Positions 1 to 10,121 of a DNA stretch of 57,209 bases are shown in pieces. The notes under the pieces are model-generated. The model saw nothing but the letters and a program-made list of their open reading frames with translations, was not told where the DNA came from and did not search any database. How positions within the stretch are numbered: position 1 is the stretch's first letter; each line of letters opens with the position of its first letter. Source of the stretch: a virus; the IMG/VR virus record IMGVR_UViG_3300020220_000057, positions 1-57,209 of that record, one strand, 5' to 3'. Made by a program: the position numbers and the translations under genes.

Positions 1-2
1 AA

Positions 3-1967
3 CCTGAAATTACAGAAGAGCAAAGGGTGCGCATTGAAATGCGTAAACGTCTTTTGTTTACTGTTTGTGAAACAAAAGAAGAGCTTCAACAATTCATTAA
101 GACTTTCCTTAAGTTAGACTTGCCAGAGTGTACAGTAGACGAAATGTCTACTTCTAATCCCATGGAAGCTGTCTGGCAAATTTACCTCACAATGAAGACC
201 AACAAGGGTGCCCACCGTGTAGTCGTGGCTGCCTCTCGTAACTCGATGAAGACGGTTATGTCGGCAGTTATTCATTGGTTGGCAATGATTCACTTCAGAA
301 GGTCATGTCTACAGATTGCCGCCATTAAAGACCAATCCTACAAAGCAATCAAGTACCTCAAGAAGTTCCTTCGTATTCCAGAGCTTCAAGAACACTTTGA
401 AACAAACCGAGCGGGAGAGCTACGACTCTTTAATTTGCCTCCAAATTCGTATACAGCCAAAGACGACGCTGACGTGTTTGTCACGGCAGCTACGCTAGAA
501 GGTGCCAACTCATCTCGTGCCTCTATTATCATCCGAGACGAATGTGACTTGACCCCTAGAGAAATTCTCTCTGAGGTTGCCATGGTTGCCGACCCCACGC
601 AAGACGAGCATGGCTTTGAGCCAATTACTATCTCGTTGTCTTCTCGCAAGACTTCTCAAGGGCCACTCCAAGAACTAATGGAAGAGGCCGAAAAGGGCGA
701 CGACCTAGATATTAGGCTAGACAAGTGGTCGGCTGTAGACTTTATGAGAAAGTGCCTTCCAGAAACTCACGGAGAGAAGAGACTCAAGGCGTATCTTCAT
801 ACTGAAAATCTTAAAGTCAGATGGGATGAAGAGTTATTCCAAGAAGAGCCAGAAGCAATCAAAGTTAAGTATAAAGAAATACTGGCTTACGAAGGATGTA
901 TGACATGCCCTGCGTTTATTGCTTGTCAGGCTCGCGCCCCCAAACAAACAGGCAAGTCTAAAACACTCAGAACTATTGCCTTCATTGGTAACTTCATCAA
1001 AGAAACTAAAGAAGCTAATAAGATTATTGCCCAGATTCTGAATTGGCGTCCAGAAACAGGGGGACTAGTCTTCCCTACATTTAACAGAATGAATCACGTA
1101 CGCAGTCCTGCAGAGACTTGGCTTTGGATGACTGGCCAGCAATGGAAGGCCAATAGGAAATGCACTAAACAAGACATCTATGCTTGGGCAGTAACTAATA
1201 AATGGGAAGTAAGTTTCGGAGTAGACTGGGGAGTCAGAGATGCCGCCGTGGTGGGAGTTACCCTATACTCTCAGTCACAAGGAAGAGCGATAGTCTTACA
1301 TGTTAGAACGGCCACGGGCTACCCTAACTCTCAGTGGGCGCAGACTATTAGAGAAAAAGAATGTTTGATGTTTCCTCCAGACATTATCTGCCCCGACATG
1401 GCAGACGCGGGCTCTACTCATTACTTTCAGCCATACGGGTTCCCAGTTAAAAACAAGAAGCCAACTAACATCGAAACAGGCGTGGTACAAATTCAGTCTC
1501 TTTTGTGGAACGTAGAGAGGCAAGAAGCTGATATGATTTTTTGTAAAGAAGAGAGCGACAGCGGGATGGAATATGCTATTGAGTCTATGACGAACTGGAT
1601 GCACAAGAAAGACCCTCGCGGGGAATTTGATACGAGTCGATTTGAAGATGATGATAATACTCACTTTTGTGATAACCTACGGTATTCGTTGGACAAATAC
1701 CGCACCGCAGTCGAAATTAAGATTAGCAGTGCTTCTAAACACATCGGCGCTGCCGCTCCCATGAGTCGCGAACAGCAGTATCAAAAAGAGCTAGAGTCAG
1801 CTATGTATGATACCTATAAAGATATGGGCGTACCCATCATGCCATCTCAACTAGCTGATATGACTATGGACGCTTATAAAAGAGCGGGCATGGGACATTT
1901 GATTGAGGGTGATTCTAAAGGTTCTGCCCCAGAACCAAAGAAAAAACTTATTAAGTTTAGTATCTGA
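3..1967 (+). CDS. terL: Terminase large subunit (5' end outside window)
   Basis: This is the DNA-packaging motor ATPase/nuclease, which translocates genome DNA into the prohead and cuts it. The frame is open from the first full codon of the window. The first possible start inside it is a GTG at 27 with no convincing Shine-Dalgarno site, so the true N-terminus is probably upstream. Counting from that GTG, a deviant Walker A (ASRNSMKT, about residues 69-76) is followed by a Walker B strand ending in acidic residues (IIIRDECD, about 167-174). An RNase H-like nuclease strand (GVDWGVRDAAVVGV, near residue 400) and a later DMADAGS segment supply acidic residues typical of the C-terminal nuclease. 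About 650 residues is normal for T4 gp17-like terminases. It heads the plus-strand virion gene block. Confidence 0.9.
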   Translation, partial: PEITEEQRVRIEMRKRLLFTVCETKEELQQFIKTFLKLDLPECTVDEMSTSNPMEAVWQIYLTMKTNKGAHRVVVAASRNSMKTVMSAVIHWLAMIHFRRSCLQIAAIKDQSYKAIKYLKKFLRIPELQEHFETNRAGELRLFNLPPNSYTAKDDADVFVTAATLEGANSSRASIIIRDECDLTPREILSEVAMVADPTQDEHGFEPITISLSSRKTSQGPLQELMEEAEKGDDLDIRLDKWSAVDFMRKCLPETHGEKRLKAYLHTENLKVRWDEELFQEEPEAIKVKYKEILAYEGCMTCPAFIACQARAPKQTGKSKTLRTIAFIGNFIKETKEANKIIAQILNWRPETGGLVFPTFNRMNHVRSPAETWLWMTGQQWKANRKCTKQDIYAWAVTNKWEVSFGVDWGVRDAAVVGVTLYSQSQGRAIVLHVRTATGYPNSQWAQTIREKECLMFPPDIICPDMADAGSTHYFQPYGFPVKNKKPTNIETGVVQIQSLLWNVERQEADMIFCKEESDSGMEYAIESMTNWMHKKDPRGEFDTSRFEDDDNTHFCDNLRYSLDKYRTAVEIKISSASKHIGAAAPMSREQQYQKELESAMYDTYKDMGVPIMPSQLADMTMDAYKRAGMGHLIEGDSKGSAPEPKKKLIKFSI

Positions 1968-2045
1968 TGTTAAAATAATCTCACTAAATGGCATTTAAAG
2001 TCTGCGTTTTATTTGTGGACTATATAAACAAAAAGGTGAGAAAAA

Positions 2046-5000
2046 ATGGCACTAAAGGACAAAACCAAACTACATATCAGGTACAGCCTAGCTAATCAGG
2101 ACGCGGCTGAAGACTTAATTAATAGCGTCGAGCAAAGATCGGATGCCGATATCGCAGCCGATGCAGAGCTGTTTGCTGCCATTCAGAATGAACAAGCGGC
2201 TAGAATTGCTTCGGATTCTACAATTCATAATAAAATCAACGCCGAAGCGGCTGCACGCAATAACTCTCTAGCTTCCGAGTCCGAAGCTCGCCGCGTTGCC
2301 GACGAAGAGTTAGAAGAGCGCTTGGATGTGGTACAGGGCTCGGATGCAGTTTCGGGCTCTATAGCAAATTCTCTAAAAAATGCAAAAATTTATACGGACA
2401 GTTCTGTTAGCGCGGAAAGCGCAAGGGCAATTAACGCCGAAGCGTCTTTAAGTGCAAAAATTAACAATATGGCGTCAAATGTAGATCCTGCCGCCCTAGA
2501 CTCTTTGTCTGAGATTGTAAGCGCATTTCAAGACGCTGACTTAAACCTAAACGGCACTATTACTACCTTGGCTAACAATGGTACCGCTAATTTAAATGCA
2601 GAAAAAACTGTTCGCATGGCAGCCGATGCTTTGTTGAGCGGTCGTTTGGATGTTTTAGAAGGCTCTGATACTATTACGGGTTCTGTCGCCAAAGCCCTTA
2701 AAGACGCCAAGGATTACACGGACTCAGAAAAGGCAGAAAGAATCGCTGCAGATTCTGCTGAAAAAAATAGTCGTGTAGCTGCAGTCGACGCCGAAGCAGC
2801 AGCAAGAGAGCTTGCTGATAATATTGAAAAAACAGAAAGAATTGCAGCGGATTTGGCTGAAAAAAACTCTCGCGTTGCAGCTGTCAGCACAGAAGCGCAG
2901 TCCCGCAGAGATGCAGATGGTCTGCTGCAAGCCTCGATAGTTAATACCGAATTGTCTCTTACGGAATCATTAAATAATCAAAAAAATACACTTGAAGCAC
3001 TAATTAATAGTGAGGTTGCGGCTCGCACGCAGGCAGATGCGAATATTTCGTCTTCTCTTTCTATCGAAGTAAATCGTGCTCAGGCTGTCGAATCTAGCTT
3101 ATCAAATGCTATTTTTGCAGAGGTTGCGCGTGCCCAAACCGTTGAGGCTGCACTTCAATCTTCTTTGGATACGGAGATTTCAGTAAGACAAGCCAACGAT
3201 ATGGACATGTCTGCTCTTCTCAGTGCAGAGCAAACTGCTCGCCAAAATGCAGATGCAATCTTGCAAGCCAATGTTTTGTCTGAGCAGGCGGCTAGGGTAG
3301 CGGCTGATAATCAATTGCAAAACGCAATTAATGTTGAATCAACGGCTCGCAAAGCCGAAATTGCTGAAGAGATGTTAGCAAGGGTTATCAATCAAACGAA
3401 CCTTCAAAACATGATTGCGCTCGAAGGCACCCAGAGAGCGGAAGCTGATTCGGCAATTCAAAATAGCCTTGCTTTGGAGTCGGCTTCTCGACAAAACTCT
3501 GAAAATGCTATACAAACTAACCTGAATGCTGAAATTGTTTTAAGGCAAAACGCCCTGGCAACCGAAGCCGCTGCTCGTCAAAGTGCGGACTTGGTTTTGC
3601 AAGGAAATATCAATGCTGAAAAAACAGCACGCGAAAATGCTGATAATTCTTTACAAGTAGCTATTAATAATGAAGTTTTAGCTAGACAATCTGCTGTTTC
3701 GGCAGAAGCCGCCGCTCGTCAGGCCGCCGATGCTGCCCTTCAGTCAAGTATTAATAATGTTTTGTCTAACTTAGACACAGGCGCTCTCGATTCGTTATCA
3801 GAAATAGTTGCGGCATTTCAAGATGCTGACTCTAATCTTCAAGGTGCGATTTCTAGTCTCGCTGTTAATAGTTCATCCAAAGTAGACGACGAGACAACTG
3901 CAAGAATTTTTGCAGACAGCTCTCTTGCGGCGGCTATTGAACTAGAAGCCCAAGAAAGAGACGAGGCGTATCAGTCACTTCAAAGTCAGATGGACAGCGA
4001 AATTTCAACTCGTCAAGATGAGGTCGATGCAGAAATTACCGCTCGTCAAAACGCAGACTTATCTCTAGAGGCGACTATTACTGCAGAGCAGTCTAGCCGA
4101 GTTTCTGGAGATGGCTTTTTGCAAATGCAAGTAGATGAGCTTGAGAACTATTTTAAGACACAACAACAGGCATCCAACGTATCGTCCGCAAATGCTCTTA
4201 GTACGGAAGTATCTTTGCGCCAAAGCGGCGACGAGGCTCTTCAGGCAGCGATTAGCTCTGAAGTTGCTCGTGCTCTTGCTGCAGAATCTGCACTCGCAGT
4301 AAGAATTGACAATGTTCTTTCAAATATTGATCCAGACGCTCTCGATTCATTGGCAGAGGCTGTAACTGCGTTTCAGGCTGCTGATTCCGAAATTCAGGAC
4401 GCTATTTTTAATCTTGCCTCATCGAGCGCAGCTGATCTAAGTGACGAACAATTTGCTCGCGCTGCCGGCGATGCTGCTTTGGAAGCAAGCTTGTCTGCTG
4501 AGGTTGCAACTCGCGAATTGGAAGACGCTAGCATTCGGTTAGCCTTAAGTGCTGAAAATGCCGCCAGAGAAGCGTCTGATTTTGCCGAAATGTCTAATCG
4601 TATTTCTGCAGACAACTCAGAAACTGCGGCTCGTATAGCGGCTGATAGTGATTTGTCAAATCGTATTGACGTTTTAGAAGGTTCAGACACTGTTGTCGGT
4701 TCGGTTGCAAAAGCTTTTAAAGACGCCAAGCTGTATGCAGATGCGGAAGTGTCTGCCGAGCAGCAAAGAGCAATAGCTGCGGAATCTGCACTTGCTGCAA
4801 GGGTCGACGCGGTTCTTACAAATATTGACCCAGATGCTCTTGATTCCCTGTCTGAAATTGTAACCGCATTTCAGGCAGCCGATGCCAACATTCAGGGAAC
4901 AATTTCAGAGCTTGCTAATAATAGTTCAAACAATATTCAATCAGAAGCGTTGGCTCGCGAAGCGGCTGACTTTGCTGAAGAGTCTGCACGTATTGCTGGC

Positions 5001-8000
5001 GACCTAGAAGAAAAAACAGCTCGCATGGCTGCTGTATCTGCCGAAGAAGCTGCACGAGGGGCTGCTGATTTGGCAGAACAATCCGCTCGTATTGTGGGAG
5101 ATGAGGCGGAAGCTTCTGCTCGCCTTGCTGCCGACGATGCAATCATGGTGGCTCTTGATGCAGAAGTATCCGCTCGTATGGCCGCAGACGCATCTCTTCA
5201 GTCTGCATTAGATGCAGAATCTGCCGCTCGTATTGCTGCAGACCTAATTGAGAAGACAGCGCGTATTGCTGCTGACGAAACGCTCAGAATGTTTATTGAT
5301 GAGATTGAACTTTCCCTTAAAACACAACAACAGGCTGCCAGCACAGACCTTTCTGGCTCGTTGGTGGCTGAAGCTGCTTCTCGCCAAGCTGCTGACCTAG
5401 CTGAGCAGTCTGCCCGTATTGCCGCTGATGCTGCTCTTCAGGCTGCGCTTGACGCAGAAGTTACTGCTCGTATGGCTGCTGTATCTGCAGAAGAATCTGC
5501 ACGTATTGCTGCTGATTTGGCAGAAAAAACTCGCGCAATGGCTGCGGAATCTGCTCTTGGCGTAAGAATTGACAACGTGTTGTCAAACATCGACCCAGAA
5601 GCTTTAGATTCATTAACAGAAGTTGTAGCTGCATTCCAGTCTGCCGATGGAAGCATTAATAGCGCAATCAGCACTCTCGCAAGCAATAGTACAGCCAACC
5701 TCAATGCAGAGATTACCTCTCGTATGGCTGCAGTATCTGCTGAAGAAGCTGCTCGCATGGCTGCCGACTCCGCAGAAGCCGCTTCTCGCCAAGCTGCGGA
5801 TTTAGTTGAGCAGTCTGCTCGTATGGCTGCTGATGCGGCTCTACAGGCTGGATTGGATGCAGAAGTATCTGCCCGTATGGCAGACGTAGACGCAGAAGAA
5901 GCTGCACGTATTGCTGGCGACAGCGCCCTATCTGAAGCCCTCAGTGCAGAAGCCGCTTCTCGTCAAGCTGCTGACCAATCTGAAATGGCCGCTCGTCAAG
6001 CTGGTGACGCTGCTCTTCAATCTGCATTAGATGCAGAAGCTGCTTCTCGCCAAGCTGCTGTATCTGCTGAGGCTGCCGCTCGTGAAGCTGCTGACCTTGT
6101 AGAAAAAACTGCTCGCATGGCTGCTGACTCTGCAGAGGCTGCTTCCCGTCAAGCTGCTTTGTCTGCTGAAGAAGCTGCTCGTATTGCCGCTGACTTAGAA
6201 GAAAAAACAGCTCGCATGGCTGCCGTATCTGCTGAAGTTGCCGCTCGCGAAGCTGCAGTATCCGCAGAAGCTGCTTCTCGTCAAGCTGCTGACCTAGCTG
6301 AGCAGTCTGCTCGTATGGCTGCTGATGCAGCAGAACAAGCTGCCCGTGAAGCTGCTGTATCTGCAGAAGAGGCCGCACGAGTTGCTGGTGACGTTGCAGA
6401 AGCTGCTTCTCGTCAAGCTGCTGACCTAGCTGAGCAGTCTGCTCGTATTGCTGCTGACTCAGCAGAACAAGCTGCCCGTGAAGCTGCTGACCTTGTAGAA
6501 AAAACTGCTCGCATGGCTGCAGACCTGGCTGAACAGTCTGCACGTATTGCTGCTGATAATGCTTTGCAGGCAGCCGTTGCTTCTCTCGAAGGACAGGTAG
6601 GAACCAACCTTCAGTCGGCAATCTCCGACCTACAAAATGCAGACCTAGCTGAGCAGTCTGCTCGTATTGCTGCTGATGCTGCTCTTCAGGCTGCACTTAG
6701 TGCAGAAGCATCTAGCCGCCAAGCTGCTGACTCTGCAGAGGCTGCCGCTCGTCAAGCTGGTGACGCTGCTCTTCAGTCTGCATTAGATGCAGAATCTGCT
6801 GCTCGTGTTGCCGCTGACTTAGAAGAAAAATCTGCTCGTATGGCTGCTGATGCAGCTCTACAGGCTGCCCTTGACGCTGAAGCCGCTGCTCGCCAAGCTG
6901 CTGATTTGGTTGAAAAAACTGAGCGTATGGCTGCTGATGCAGCTCTACAGTCCTCCCTCAGCGCTGAGGCTGCTTCTCGTCAAGCTGCTGACCTAGCTGA
7001 GCAGTCTGCTCGTATTGCTAGTGACGATGCTCTCGACGCTCGTCTAGACGTTCTTGAGGGTGACGATTCAACTGTTGGCTCCGTTGCTAAGGCTCTTAAA
7101 GATGCTAAGGCTTATGCTGACTCCGAAGTTGAAGCAGAAATGTCACGTGCACTTGCAGCAGAATCTGCTCTTGGCGTAAGAATTGATAACGTACTTTCTA
7201 ATATTGACCCAACCGCTCTCGACTCACTAACGGAAGTTGTAGCTGCATTCCAGGCTGCCGACGGAAGCCTTAATAGCGCGATTAGCTTGTTGGCTGGCAA
7301 TAGCTCAACTAATCTAGATGGCGAAATTTCTGCACGTATTGCCGGAGATGAGGCTCTTGACGCTCGTCTTGATATCCTTGAGGGCGCTGATACGGTTGTA
7401 GGCTCAGTTGCTAAGGCTCTTAAAGACGCTAAAGACTATACTGACACCGAAGTTACAGACGAAGAAAATGCACGTATTGCTGCTGACCTAGCTGAGCAAT
7501 CTGCCCGTATTGCTAGTGACGATGCTCTTCAGACCGCCGTTGACGCTGAAGAGTCTGCACGTATTGCTGGCGACCTAACTGAAAAATCTCGCGCAATGGC
7601 TGCCGAAGCTACCCTTCAGGTTGCTCTTAATGAAGAGGCTTCTGTTCGCCAAACTGCAGACAATGCACTTGGTAGCGCTCTTGATGTTGAGAAAACTGCT
7701 CGTATTGCCGCTGATAACGTACTTCAGGGCAATATTGACACTGAGCAGAATGCGCGTATTGCTGCTGACGCTGCAGAACAATCTGCACGTATTGCTGCCG
7801 ACTCCGCAGAAGCCGCTTCTCGCCAAGCTGCGGATTTAGTTGAGCAGTCTGCTCGTATGGCTGCTGATGGTGCCCTTGATGCTCGTGTTCTTCCTATTGA
7901 AAAGCGGTATCAAGTAAATCATTTTGCTATTTATGAAAACAATGCTCAGGCTTACGCTAACGGACAACCTGGGGTCGAGGACCCTTCTGGTCAGCTTCGC

Positions 8001-9770
8001 GATGGTTGGTACTACACCAATGCTTCTGCAGGTCAAAAAATCAATTGGTACTACTTTGACGGTATCAACAATGCGACAATTGCTCTAAGCAACCTAAACG
8101 CTTATGCTGTAATGACCTTTGATGGTCTTGGTTCTATGCCTATTTTGGGCGTCTACACCAAACCAACTGGCTCAGGCGATATTATGCCTGGATTTGCTCG
8201 CTCTAAAGTTGCTTACTCTGGCTCTTCAGCTGGGCTTGCAATTGGCAAGAAATACTTAGTTTATTTTGGAGAAAACCCAACTGTTCATCCAGAGCTCCCT
8301 AGAGTTGAACTAGTTAAGTCAGCTAGCTCTTCAGGCGGCCCACAAGTAGCATCTGAAGAAGTATTGACTGTTTCTTTTGGTTCTAACTCAGGAGCCTCAG
8401 TTGGTTCAGTTAAGTTTATGACTGAGTCGCTAGGTATTTGGTCTGCAAGCTATAAACATGAAATTGACCTTAGAATTAGCCATGCAAGCCAACTAGCTCT
8501 TAATAATGAGATTACAGCTCGTATTGCCGCTGATGCTGCCGAAGCTGCTTTTCGTCAAGCTGCTGTATCTGCTGAGGAATCTGCACGTGTGGCGGCTGAT
8601 AGTGCAATTACAGCCGCACTCGATGCTGAAATTACCAGCAGAACCGCTGGGGATGCACAGTCTGTACAAACAGCTAAGAGCTACACAGACGCTCAGATTG
8701 CAGCACTTAATTACGTTTCGTCAGTAAATGGTCTGGTCGGAGCGGTTAGCTTAGGTTCTGACCAAATTTCTGAAGGTTCGCAAAATCTTTACTTTACTGA
8801 AACGCGAGCAAAAAGCGCCGCAGTTATTAATAATATGTCTGGCTTGCAATCAGATGTGGCTCCGTCTGTGTCTGCCGTTAAAGATTACGCTGCGCAATAT
8901 ATGAAAAAAGGCTCTGCAATTTGGTGCCTAGCCGGAGGCGAATACCCAACCTTGCAAGCAGCTATTGACGCGGCATCTCCAGGGCAAGTTATCTTACTCG
9001 GCGAAGGCGTTTGGGGAGATGCAACGCTCAAGGGGCGCGTTGATATTATTGGATTGGGTGCGCCAAGAAACATCGGTATTGTTGTTGGCAAGCTTAGCTT
9101 TGCTCCAACGAGTGGTTCAGCTGTAGACAACCAAGTGTTTATTTCAAATATACTCATTAGTGCCAGTTCTGCAGCCAGCGGCATTTCACTTGGCGGCACA
9201 GCTCCAGTACGCCTTAATCTAAGTGGTTGCTATGTGTACAGAGGATCTGGAACATCGAGCTTGGTAAGTCTAACAAATACAGACACATCTGCTACAAGTG
9301 TCAGAATGGACGGATGTATTATTAATTCTGGTGGTGCAAACGGAATGTTGGTCACAACCAGTGTAAGATTTTTAAGAATTACTAATTCTGACCTTTATGG
9401 AGCCTCAAAAGCATTGGTTGTAAACGGTGGCCTTGCGCAAGTTGCATTTTCGGGTATTGAAACCAATTCTGCTACTGAAATCATTCAGGTTGCGGCGGGA
9501 GCGACATGTGCAATTAGTTCATCCCTTGTTCGTAACCTAACCGCAAACGGAAGCGGAGTTTCTGTTGCTACAAATGGTGCGTTTGTCGCTTCTACTCTTA
9601 CTATGTTTGATGTGGCAAGTGGCACAGGATACTGCGTAAGAGGTACCGGAACAATGATTTATGATGTTATTTCTTTTAATCATATTAATGGTTTGCAGCC
9701 AAGAAATATAAAATTGCAAAATACTCTTGGGATTGTTCAATTGCCTTCTACTCCTACCTTGGTGCCATAA
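2046..9770 (+). CDS. Giant Ala-rich coiled-coil tail fibre, 2574 aa
   Basis: This is a predicted receptor-binding or long tail fibre protein. AGGTGAG stands just before the ATG. Residues from about 20 to 1950 are dominated by short repeats of the type AARQAAD/AEQSARIAAD, expected to form a long trimeric coiled coil. Two larger modules punctuate it. One reads NVLSNIDPDALDSL..V.AFQ and occurs six times (near nt 2470, 3750, 4305, 4800, 5565, 7185). The other reads LDVLEGSDTVVGSVAKAL and occurs five times (near nt 2325, 2645, 4665, 7045, 7365). From nt 7900 a non-repetitive domain begins (DGWYYTN, INWYYFDG). An SSVNGLVGAVSL...SEGSQNLYFT motif common in phage fibres follows near nt 8720. The C-terminus (nt 8920-9767) starts YPTLQAAIDAASPGQVI and looks like a right-handed beta-helix. 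Function is inferred from architecture. Confidence 0.88.
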   Translation: MALKDKTKLHIRYSLANQDAAEDLINSVEQRSDADIAADAELFAAIQNEQAARIASDSTIHNKINAEAAARNNSLASESEARRVADEELEERLDVVQGSDAVSGSIANSLKNAKIYTDSSVSAESARAINAEASLSAKINNMASNVDPAALDSLSEIVSAFQDADLNLNGTITTLANNGTANLNAEKTVRMAADALLSGRLDVLEGSDTITGSVAKALKDAKDYTDSEKAERIAADSAEKNSRVAAVDAEAAARELADNIEKTERIAADLAEKNSRVAAVSTEAQSRRDADGLLQASIVNTELSLTESLNNQKNTLEALINSEVAARTQADANISSSLSIEVNRAQAVESSLSNAIFAEVARAQTVEAALQSSLDTEISVRQANDMDMSALLSAEQTARQNADAILQANVLSEQAARVAADNQLQNAINVESTARKAEIAEEMLARVINQTNLQNMIALEGTQRAEADSAIQNSLALESASRQNSENAIQTNLNAEIVLRQNALATEAAARQSADLVLQGNINAEKTARENADNSLQVAINNEVLARQSAVSAEAAARQAADAALQSSINNVLSNLDTGALDSLSEIVAAFQDADSNLQGAISSLAVNSSSKVDDETTARIFADSSLAAAIELEAQERDEAYQSLQSQMDSEISTRQDEVDAEITARQNADLSLEATITAEQSSRVSGDGFLQMQVDELENYFKTQQQASNVSSANALSTEVSLRQSGDEALQAAISSEVARALAAESALAVRIDNVLSNIDPDALDSLAEAVTAFQAADSEIQDAIFNLASSSAADLSDEQFARAAGDAALEASLSAEVATRELEDASIRLALSAENAAREASDFAEMSNRISADNSETAARIAADSDLSNRIDVLEGSDTVVGSVAKAFKDAKLYADAEVSAEQQRAIAAESALAARVDAVLTNIDPDALDSLSEIVTAFQAADANIQGTISELANNSSNNIQSEALAREAADFAEESARIAGDLEEKTARMAAVSAEEAARGAADLAEQSARIVGDEAEASARLAADDAIMVALDAEVSARMAADASLQSALDAESAARIAADLIEKTARIAADETLRMFIDEIELSLKTQQQAASTDLSGSLVAEAASRQAADLAEQSARIAADAALQAALDAEVTARMAAVSAEESARIAADLAEKTRAMAAESALGVRIDNVLSNIDPEALDSLTEVVAAFQSADGSINSAISTLASNSTANLNAEITSRMAAVSAEEAARMAADSAEAASRQAADLVEQSARMAADAALQAGLDAEVSARMADVDAEEAARIAGDSALSEALSAEAASRQAADQSEMAARQAGDAALQSALDAEAASRQAAVSAEAAAREAADLVEKTARMAADSAEAASRQAALSAEEAARIAADLEEKTARMAAVSAEVAAREAAVSAEAASRQAADLAEQSARMAADAAEQAAREAAVSAEEAARVAGDVAEAASRQAADLAEQSARIAADSAEQAAREAADLVEKTARMAADLAEQSARIAADNALQAAVASLEGQVGTNLQSAISDLQNADLAEQSARIAADAALQAALSAEASSRQAADSAEAAARQAGDAALQSALDAESAARVAADLEEKSARMAADAALQAALDAEAAARQAADLVEKTERMAADAALQSSLSAEAASRQAADLAEQSARIASDDALDARLDVLEGDDSTVGSVAKALKDAKAYADSEVEAEMSRALAAESALGVRIDNVLSNIDPTALDSLTEVVAAFQAADGSLNSAISLLAGNSSTNLDGEISARIAGDEALDARLDILEGADTVVGSVAKALKDAKDYTDTEVTDEENARIAADLAEQSARIASDDALQTAVDAEESARIAGDLTEKSRAMAAEATLQVALNEEASVRQTADNALGSALDVEKTARIAADNVLQGNIDTEQNARIAADAAEQSARIAADSAEAASRQAADLVEQSARMAADGALDARVLPIEKRYQVNHFAIYENNAQAYANGQPGVEDPSGQLRDGWYYTNASAGQKINWYYFDGINNATIALSNLNAYAVMTFDGLGSMPILGVYTKPTGSGDIMPGFARSKVAYSGSSAGLAIGKKYLVYFGENPTVHPELPRVELVKSASSSGGPQVASEEVLTVSFGSNSGASVGSVKFMTESLGIWSASYKHEIDLRISHASQLALNNEITARIAADAAEAAFRQAAVSAEESARVAADSAITAALDAEITSRTAGDAQSVQTAKSYTDAQIAALNYVSSVNGLVGAVSLGSDQISEGSQNLYFTETRAKSAAVINNMSGLQSDVAPSVSAVKDYAAQYMKKGSAIWCLAGGEYPTLQAAIDAASPGQVILLGEGVWGDATLKGRVDIIGLGAPRNIGIVVGKLSFAPTSGSAVDNQVFISNILISASSAASGISLGGTAPVRLNLSGCYVYRGSGTSSLVSLTNTDTSATSVRMDGCIINSGGANGMLVTTSVRFLRITNSDLYGASKALVVNGGLAQVAFSGIETNSATEIIQVAAGATCAISSSLVRNLTANGSGVSVATNGAFVASTLTMFDVASGTGYCVRGTGTMIYDVISFNHINGLQPRNIKLQNTLGIVQLPSTPTLVP

Positions 9771-9919
9771 TGATTGTTGGCCACTTAAAAGATGAACTTC
9801 TGGATCATGTTGAAAAAGATGAATTAACAGAACAAGATCGTAATATGTATAAAGAAACTAGTCAATGTTCACAGGGGCATGAAGGTTCTGTTGTTCTTGT
9901 TGAAGAAAAGAAAGACTAG
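9770..9919 (+). CDS. Small protein coupled to the fibre gene, 49 aa
   Basis: The ATG overlaps the stop codon of the giant fibre gene (TAATG), indicating translational coupling. The 49-residue product begins MIVGHLKDELLDHVEKDELT, is acidic and hydrophilic, and ends EEKKD before an amber (TAG) stop. No family is recognised. The same frame stays open for another 56 codons after the amber codon, up to a TAA at 10088. Position right after a fibre suggests a small virion or fibre-assembly protein, but that is inference. Confidence 0.6.
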   Translation: MIVGHLKDELLDHVEKDELTEQDRNMYKETSQCSQGHEGSVVLVEEKKD

Positions 9920-10090
9920 TATATTAAATTTATAATTTTTAAAATTAATCAAAATGAATTCAAATCTCCAGTGTTTGAAACAAAATCATTAAATAAATGT
10001 TTAAATTTTATATATACACAAATTTCTGAATATTTATTTTCTATTGAAAAGAATGATGATTTTAAAAATGAGTTAGGTTATTTAACCTAA
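9920..10090 (+). other. Open frame continuing after amber codon, 56 codons
   Basis: After the TAG at 9917-9919 the reading frame of the 49-residue gene continues without a stop to TAA at 10088-10090. The conceptual peptide (YIKFIIFKINQNEFKSPVFE at its start, ELGYLT at its end) has an amphipathic, protein-like composition rather than the look of random AT-rich translation. It has no ATG at its head; an ATT at 9923 is the only early near-start codon. It could be an amber readthrough extension, a separately started gene with a rare start codon, or the decaying 3' part of a once longer gene. Confidence 0.3.
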
Positions 10091-10091
10091 C
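10072..10091. repeat. Inverted repeat, 9-bp stem with 2-nt loop
   Basis: GTTAGGTTA and TAACCTAAC face each other across TT, a perfect 9-bp stem. It spans the TAA that ends the post-amber frame. No T-run follows, so a classical intrinsic terminator is not evident. It may be an operator, an RNA-stability hairpin or a weak terminator between the fibre gene and the collagen-like genes. Confidence 0.5.
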
Positions 10092-10121
10092 AATTGTGAT
10101 ATATTTTATGTGTAATACTTA

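Noticed and set aside
1296-1664. Minus-strand open frame of 122 codons inside the terminase gene
   Set aside because: It lies wholly in the terminase coding region with no ribosome site or protein-like features.
2000-2045. T4-type late promoter (TATAAATA) before the giant fibre
   Set aside because: Only the loose match CTATATAAAC is present and other virion genes lack it, so a promoter call is not supported.
5941-6696. Minus-strand open frame of 251 codons with Gln-rich repeats
   Set aside because: It mirrors the Ala-rich repeats of the giant fibre gene on the plus strand and has no start signal.
5000-7900. Regularly repeated short DNA units considered as a CRISPR array
   Set aside because: The repeats are continuous in-frame coding units with no unique spacers of constant length.
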